DNA of 10,693 nt from Actinomycetes bacterium (lineage in GTDB: Bacteria > Actinomycetota > Acidimicrobiia > Acidimicrobiales > JAJYPT01), in contig JAJYPT010000043.1 in assembly GCA_021795135.1 (NCBI GenBank), positions 1-10,693 of the forward strand. The letters are read 5' to 3'. Shown here one piece after another: positions 6,849 to 10,693 of this stretch. Position 1 is the stretch's first letter. Each line of letters begins with the position of its first letter. Both the position numbers and the translations under genes were made by a program. The notes beneath the pieces are model-generated. The model had not been told where the DNA came from, made no database searches, and was given only the letters and a program-made list of their open reading frames with translations.

Positions 6849-8255
6849 TTAGCTTTTGCAACTTCTGGGATCCCATGGACTTAGGTTTTGATTTGAAGGT
6901 GTAGCTGGCAAAGTAGGTTTAGCTTGGGGAACCTTAGATGAATTAGAACTACTGCTTTGACTATAGCTAGAGGGAACAGATGCTACAGATAGCCCTGTCC
7001 CAGCGACTATCTCAATTGGAGATCCTGTAATTGTATGGTTAATTTGTCCCATAATTACAGCACCCGATAAAGCATTTTTGACCACTTCAGCTTTAGATAA
7101 ATATCCTGGTTCGTAACGAATGATAGTCTCAGTTGGATTGACGCTTTGGCTATAGTAACCCGAAGTTACTGTAGCATTTCCAATAGTTGCAATATGGAAG
7201 CCCAATTTTTTCAAAGAATGAGCAATACTAGAAGCTTGTTGATATCCTCCTGTTCCATTGAGCACAGATGTAGTAATTGAGCGTGGGGAAATATTTGGTA
7301 CTGAAAGACCTAAATAAGCGTCAATAATTTTAGTGTCTTGTGGCTCAGCTGGAAATACGATATCTCCATAATTGACCCCTTTATAGATATAGCCCTGGTT
7401 ATTTGGTCCATTTTCAAGAGCAACCGGGAGCGTTACAGTTTTGACTGTTGACAAACTTACGTTTTGGTATTGGGTAGCTAAAGAAATCATATCGTTGAAT
7501 GTAAAGCCAGAATCTACTTTTACATATTTGACCACACTAGAGATTATTGAGTTGAGGGCAATAGGATTTGTAGAAACTTTTGATTGCACTTGTTTGGCAA
7601 GTACTTTTAGAAATTCATGATCTCTTCGAATACGTCCCAAATCCCCAGTGGGATCAGCGTGCCAATATCCGTATTGTTTATAATAAAGATGTCTAGATCT
7701 AACTACTTCAAGAGCTTGGAACCCATTTAGATTTTTACAACCAGGCGAGGTTATATTGAGTCCAGAATAAGCATCTTTTACTGGCATTTTGAAATACATT
7801 TTCACTCCGCCCAAAGCTTGAACTACTTCTTGAAAAGAGTTGAAGTTCAATTCCATAACGTGTTGAATTGGAATACCAAGATCTTGTTGGATTGTAGCTA
7901 CCAAGCGTTTAGGAGAAACATTTAGAGCAGCATCTACTCTATTTGCTGAAACAGAATTAGGTATTGGCATAAAAAGATCTCTGGGAATAGACACAAGAGA
8001 AACCTGATGGGTGGCAGGGTCAAAATGAGCAATCATAGTTACATCACTCCTAGCACCGCCTACTTGAGAAGATGAACCAAAGTACTTAGCTTGAGAAGGC
8101 TTGAGGCCTTTTCTTGTATTAGAGCCAATTAAAAGAATATTAATTGGCTTGTTTGCTTGGGTTGTAGAAAGACCACCAACTGTTACTTTATTGATTTGTC
8201 CAAAACGAAATTGAGCATATGCATAAATAGATCCAGCTACTACTAATAAGACCAC
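6849..8255 (-). CDS. LCP (LytR-CpsA-Psr) family cell-wall ligase with LytR_C domain
   Basis: A membrane-anchored LCP protein; family members transfer polymers such as teichoic acid or arabinogalactan from a lipid carrier to peptidoglycan on the outer face of the membrane. A hydrophobic segment (1-16) is the anchor. The LCP domain (about 37-228) shows NILLIGS (39-45), ARSDVTMIAHFDP (68-80) and VSIPRDLFM (88-96), with the Arg-Asp pair and Arg92 expected to bind the pyrophosphate. Further motifs are VVRSRHLYY (184-192) and DLGRIRRDHEFLK (205-217). A LytR_C domain covers about 326-400 (ITTSVLNGTGG to LSGAV). A Ser/Pro-rich tail ends in SPWDPRSCKS. This start is GTG without a binding site and shortens the anchor. 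In-frame codons up to a TGA at 8360 encode a basic stretch that belongs to the protein by appearance, but they contain no ATG, GTG or TTG. Confidence 0.9.
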   Translation of the reverse strand: MVLLVVAGSIYAYAQFRFGQINKVTVGGLSTTQANKPINILLIGSNTRKGLKPSQAKYFGSSSQVGGARSDVTMIAHFDPATHQVSLVSIPRDLFMPIPNSVSANRVDAALNVSPKRLVATIQQDLGIPIQHVMELNFNSFQEVVQALGGVKMYFKMPVKDAYSGLNITSPGCKNLNGFQALEVVRSRHLYYKQYGYWHADPTGDLGRIRRDHEFLKVLAKQVQSKVSTNPIALNSIISSVVKYVKVDSGFTFNDMISLATQYQNVSLSTVKTVTLPVALENGPNNQGYIYKGVNYGDIVFPAEPQDTKIIDAYLGLSVPNISPRSITTSVLNGTGGYQQASSIAHSLKKLGFHIATIGNATVTSGYYSQSVNPTETIIRYEPGYLSKAEVVKNALSGAVIMGQINHTITGSPIEIVAGTGLSVASVPSSYSQSSSSNSSKVPQAKPTLPATPSNQNLSPWDPRSCKS

Positions 8256-8378
8256 AATAAGAGCTAAGCTAGTAAAACGAAGTCGTCTTAATCTTTTAGA
8301 TCTACCTTTAGATTTTTTTTTGGTATATTTTTGAGTTCTGTGGTTAGTTTCTATACCTCAAAGATTAGTATAATTCAT
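8256..8378 (-). other. In-frame 5' extension of the LCP gene without a normal start codon
   Basis: On the minus strand, 34 sense codons precede the GTG at 8255 and encode a lysine- and arginine-rich tail (including KKKSKGRSKRLRRLR) followed by the first half of the membrane anchor (FTSLALIV). This is exactly what an LCP N-terminus looks like. The extension is closed by TGA (8358-8360), and six codons above that is an in-frame ATG (8376-8378). A run of nine A in the lysine codons is a site where a base could be miscounted. Non-standard candidates are ATA (8352-8354) and ATT (8256-8258). A -10-like TATACT lies at the complement of 8367-8372. Confidence 0.55.
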
Positions 8379-8601
8379 TTTTATCTAGCTAAAAATATTC
8401 AAATTAAAAGAAACTAATAATAAATCTTATTTATAAACAGAGGATTTATGATTAGTTGGGAAAGATTGAGGATTTGGATAATAAAGCTCAACTAGTCAAA
8501 GCAATTATTATAATAAGCCATAAGCAAATATAGGGGTTAAGCAAAAGAATCGGACAATTAAGTTTGTTGAGCCGAATTGTTGAGCTGAAAAAAACAATAA
8601 G
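8379..8601. other. Spacer between the membrane-protein gene and the LCP gene
   Basis: An AT-rich spacer between two minus-strand genes, with no ORF worth calling. Next to the end of the membrane-protein gene, ACAATT (8548-8560 region) and its partner AATTGT, plus CGG and CCG, could pair in interleaved order, and the motif GTTGAGC is present twice (about 8567-8587). These may form a weak terminator-like structure, but no clear stem with a T-run was found. Confidence 0.3.
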
Positions 8602-8988
8602 TTAGAACTGGGATTGTATTTGATCCGAACTAGAACTAGGAGAATCTTTAGTAGTCATATAGGAAACTATCAGTAAAGAAAATACAGCTCCTCCTATGAT
8701 CGATATTAATCCACTGAGCACTATCAACATTATAGATGCAGGCTGGTTTAGTATTTTTTTATCAGCAGCTATACGAATTGATAGATACAAAGTAGCAATT
8801 ACTCCAAAAAGAGATCCTACTACTATACTTCCTCCTTGAAATCCTCCTTTTATCAATCCCGTTAAAGCAAAAATAGCTCCAAGAAGTGCTGCTACTAATA
8901 GAAAAAGCAAAAGATAAAATATGTAAAATCCAGCTGCTTCTTTAAACGATGACCTTTTGTAGGAGTAAACAAATAGATTATTAAACAC
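8602..8988 (-). CDS. Small three-helix membrane protein, unknown function
   Basis: A 128-residue integral membrane protein that I do not recognise. A short basic N-terminus (YSYKRSSFKE) precedes three hydrophobic segments at about 22-46, 53-72 and 84-110. The TM1-TM2 and TM3 regions are glycine-rich (KGGFQGGS, ISIIGGAV), and a polar, serine-rich tail ends in QIQSQF. By the positive-inside rule, the N-terminus and the RIAADKK loop (72-78) should be cytoplasmic, leaving the tail outside. The start is GTG without a ribosome binding site, but TATAGT ends seven bases upstream, so a leaderless transcript is plausible. It is divergent from the GntR-type gene across about 210 bp and upstream of the LCP gene on the same strand, so cell-envelope control is possible but unproven. 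Coding nature is likely from the membrane pattern and basic loops. Confidence 0.72.
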   Translation of the reverse strand: MFNNLFVYSYKRSSFKEAAGFYIFYLLLFLLVAALLGAIFALTGLIKGGFQGGSIVVGSLFGVIATLYLSIRIAADKKILNQPASIMLIVLSGLISIIGGAVFSLLIVSYMTTKDSPSSSSDQIQSQF

Positions 8989-8995
8989 GTTTTTT

Positions 8996-9001
8996 ACTAT
9001 A
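8996..9001 (-). promoter_or_regulatory. Putative -10 element for leaderless membrane-protein gene
   Basis: On the minus strand TATAGT is followed by AAAAAAC and then the GTG start, so transcription would begin at the start codon. A weak -35 (TTCAAT) lies 17 bases ahead of it. No ribosome binding site exists. Confidence 0.4.
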
Positions 9002-9027
9002 GACTATTTGAGGCTAGAATTGAATAA

Positions 9028-9115
9028 AATTTTTGAAAAACTATATAACCGCTGGAAATATAATAACCTTTCAAAAATTGATAAGAGAATCACTTGTAGA
9101 TAATTTAACAGCGGT
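9028..9115. repeat. Nested inverted repeats in the divergent regulator/membrane-gene region
   Basis: Two perfect inverted repeats interlock here. AATTTTTGAAA (9028-9038) matches TTTCAAAAATT (9069-9079) as 11-bp arms around 30 bases. ACCGCTG (9048-9054), which lies inside that loop, matches CAGCGGT (9109-9115). The second pair stands out because it is GC-rich in an AT-rich spacer. They could be separated half-sites for a regulator, or parts of an RNA fold, but their function is unknown. Confidence 0.4.
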
Positions 9116-9178
9116 GGACTAATCAAACATTGAAGTAGCGAAACCTTTTTGTAATGTAGAAGAAATACAAATGAAATA

Positions 9179-9202
9179 CATATTGTCTATTATGACAATA
9201 TG
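9179..9202 (+). promoter_or_regulatory. Palindrome over the GntR start codon, with -10 at its centre
   Basis: Perfect 9-base arms CATATTGTC (9179-9187) and GACAATATG (9194-9202) flank the centre TATTAT (9188-9193). The last three bases of the right arm are the ATG start codon of the GntR-type gene. TATTAT differs from a -10 consensus at one position and ends six bases before the A of ATG, so a leaderless transcript starting at 9200 would pass straight through the site. The GTC-TAT...GAC pattern fits the GT...AC symmetry of GntR/HutC operators. Autoregulation is the simplest reading. Confidence 0.6.
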
Positions 9203-10012
9203 GCTTCTGAATCTTCTACGGATAGGAAAAAATTTCAAGAGTTCCGTTCTAAACGAAGTCATAAATCTACATCCTTTTTTGGGTCAAAAGCTGATGCCGC
9301 TCGATGGGTTAGAGATGCTTTACGCGCTCAGATACTTGAAGGAGTTTTTGAAGTAGGGGAATCTAAGTATCTACTTCCTTCAGAAATTCAATTAATCGAG
9401 CAATATGGTGTTAGTCGAAATGCAGTAAGAGAAGCTTTGAACTTATTAAAAGCTGAAGGGCTAGTGCAGCGTATTCCAGGATCTGGAACTTTTGTACTGG
9501 GTAAAAAACTTTATCAAAACCTCCAACAATTAGAAGGATTGGCAGAGTCCTTAGATGTAGATGCTAAATCTATGCATAATAAGGTTCTTGCATGGGGTGA
9601 GATAGAGGCATCTAATTTCGTTGCTTCTAAACTTCAAATAACTACAGGAACTAAAGTTCTTTTTATAGAACGATTACGAGTTGTCAACTCTATTCCTCTT
9701 TCATTAGAAACTAGTTATCTAAGAGTTGAAGTTGCTCCAGTTTTGACCCAAAAAGATATATATTCTCAAGATGTGTTTTTTTTAGTCGAGCAATATTTGG
9801 GATCTAGCTTAGGTTGGGCAAATATTACTATAGAAGCTGTTGATGCAGATTATGCTACAGCGCGACTTTTAGAGGTTGAGGAAAAAACTTCCTTACTCTT
9901 GATTCACAGGATTACTCATTTGAAAGATGGAACTCCTTTTGACTTGGAATCTTTGAGATATAGAGGAGATCGCTTTTGCTTAGGAGCATCGTTATTGAGA
10001 TCTAAAGTATGA
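9200..10012 (+). CDS. GntR-family transcriptional regulator, HutC/UTRA subfamily
   Basis: A 270-residue cytoplasmic regulator. The winged helix occupies about 32-100, with the typical block LLPSEIQLIEQYGVSRNAVREALNLL in the helix-turn-helix (58-83) and GLVQRIPGSGTFV (87-99) as the wing. A UTRA ligand-binding domain follows at about 125-265, recognisable from KVLFIERLRVVNSIPLSLETSYL, then FFLVEQYLG, and LLLIHRITHLKDGTPFDLESLRYRGDRF. HutC-type UTRA domains usually sense small sugars, amino acids or related metabolites. A basic tail of about 30 residues precedes the DNA-binding domain. The ATG has no ribosome binding site and lies within a palindrome. No in-frame ATG exists upstream. A different-frame ATG at 9171 has a better binding site but opens only a 61-codon shadow. 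The likely targets are itself and possibly the divergent membrane gene. Confidence 0.93.
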   Translation: MASESSTDRKKFQEFRSKRSHKSTSFFGSKADAARWVRDALRAQILEGVFEVGESKYLLPSEIQLIEQYGVSRNAVREALNLLKAEGLVQRIPGSGTFVLGKKLYQNLQQLEGLAESLDVDAKSMHNKVLAWGEIEASNFVASKLQITTGTKVLFIERLRVVNSIPLSLETSYLRVEVAPVLTQKDIYSQDVFFLVEQYLGSSLGWANITIEAVDADYATARLLEVEEKTSLLLIHRITHLKDGTPFDLESLRYRGDRFCLGASLLRSKV

Positions 10013-10045
10013 AAAGAGTTGTTATTTAGTCCTATCTATCCGATC

Positions 10046-10693
10046 TTATTTATCCGAGGAGTGTCCAGGTGCGAGGCAAATACTAGGATCAATAGTTACA
10101 GCTAAATTATTCACCGCTGTAGCTGCTTCTCCAAAACCTACACTTATAAGACGAACTTTACCAGGATAGGTAGAAATATCTCCTGCGGCAAAAATTCCCT
10201 TACGGGTAGAAGACATGGATGAATTTACTACAATACGATTATCTTGTATATCAATACCCCAATTAGCTATAGGACCTAGTTCTGCCAAAAATCCTAGAGC
10301 TGCAATAATTGCTTCCGTCTCAATCCAAGATACTTTCCCAGTTTTTACATCTTTTACTTGGATAGCTTCGATTGTTTGTTCACCTAAAAGATTCTGTATC
10401 TCATTAAAAGGTAATATTTGTACCGAAGAAGCCAATACTTGTGACACTGTATTAGCATGAGCCCTGAAGCGATCTCGTCTATGTATTAGTGTTACAGAAT
10501 TAGCTAATTTTTCTAACGATAAAGCCCAATCAAAAGCACTATCTCCTCCTCCTACTATAACTACGTCTTTGCCCTTATACTGGGTTGGATCAGATACAAA
10601 ATAAGAAATTCCTTCTCCTTTAAAAGTATTTGCTGCTGGAAGGTATCTTGGGGTAAATGTACCTATTCCAGTCGTAATTAGAATAGCTTTTGC
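10046..10693 (-). CDS. Ferredoxin/flavodoxin-NADP+ reductase type 2, partial (N-terminus beyond the window)
   Basis: The C-terminal 215 residues of a thioredoxin-reductase-like flavoprotein (YumC type, normally about 330 residues) that moves electrons between NADPH and ferredoxin or flavodoxin. Its N-terminus, with the first FAD-binding motif, lies beyond the right edge. Counting from the edge, ITTGIGTFTPR (6-16) leads into the NADPH motif VIVGGGDSAFDWAL (45-58) and the basic LIHRRDRFRAH (69-79), which binds the NADPH phosphate. The FAD motif GIFAAGDISTYPGKVRL (166-182) and GFGEAATAVNN (186-196) follow. At the position of thioredoxin reductase's redox CxxC, the sequence reads SYFVSDPTQY, so it is not a thioredoxin reductase. 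It converges on the GntR-type gene with only 33 bases between stops. The reading frame is open to the very edge. Confidence 0.93.
   Translation of the reverse strand, partial: AKAILITTGIGTFTPRYLPAANTFKGEGISYFVSDPTQYKGKDVVIVGGGDSAFDWALSLEKLANSVTLIHRRDRFRAHANTVSQVLASSVQILPFNEIQNLLGEQTIEAIQVKDVKTGKVSWIETEAIIAALGFLAELGPIANWGIDIQDNRIVVNSSMSSTRKGIFAAGDISTYPGKVRLISVGFGEAATAVNNLAVTIDPSICLAPGHSSDK

Noticed and set aside
8358..8360. An alternative genetic code (TGA as a sense codon)
   Set aside because: All the other genes read cleanly in the standard code with no in-frame TGA, so one TGA in front of the LCP gene does not support recoding.
9171..9356. A 61-codon ORF starting at ATG 9171 on the + strand
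   Set aside because: It lies in another frame, mostly within the GntR gene, and encodes no recognisable domain. Its purine-rich upstream run looks like a binding site but is probably coincidental.
10046..10693. Thioredoxin reductase
   Set aside because: No CxxC is present at the redox position; GGGDSA, HRRDRF and the C-terminal block match type 2 ferredoxin-NADP+ reductases instead.

Overview
The window is AT-rich, roughly one third G+C by eye and lower between genes. It looks like chromosomal DNA of a low-GC actinobacterium, perhaps in or near the Acidimicrobiia. Support comes from the PurK C-terminal block, the short winged-helix protein with an RHPVE-type tail, the LCP protein with a C-terminal LytR_C domain, and the type 2 ferredoxin-NADP+ reductase; all resemble actinobacterial versions of their families. 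This placement is inferred from recalled family resemblance, not from a search. All genes read in the standard code. There are no tRNA or rRNA genes, transposases, integrases, CRISPR arrays or phage genes.

Layout from left to right: an AT-rich leader and a MarR-type regulator (+), closed by a strong intrinsic terminator; a dienelactone hydrolase (-); a DinB-superfamily protein (-); about 660 bp without a convincing gene; purK and purE (+), separated by a terminator-like structured spacer; a small winged-helix regulator (-); an orphan lipoprotein substrate-binding protein (+); an LCP cell-wall ligase with an anomalous 5' end (-); a small three-helix membrane protein (-); a HutC/GntR-UTRA regulator (+) whose start codon lies in a palindrome; and the C-terminal two thirds of a ferredoxin-NADP+ reductase (-) running off the right edge.

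Functionally this is mostly housekeeping. PurK and PurE carry out consecutive steps of purine synthesis (AIR to N5-CAIR to CAIR). LCP attaches polymers to the cell wall. The reductase exchanges electrons between NADPH and ferredoxin or flavodoxin. Three regulators (MarR, winged helix, GntR) have no certain targets; the GntR most plausibly controls itself and perhaps the divergent membrane gene.

I see no clear undescribed multi-gene system. The points most worth a second look are regulatory or structural: three genes with -10-like hexamers placed as in leaderless transcripts, a palindrome over the GntR start codon, repeated AGGTA half-sites at the purK promoter, a structured element between purK and purE, and an LCP gene whose natural N-terminus has no normal start codon.
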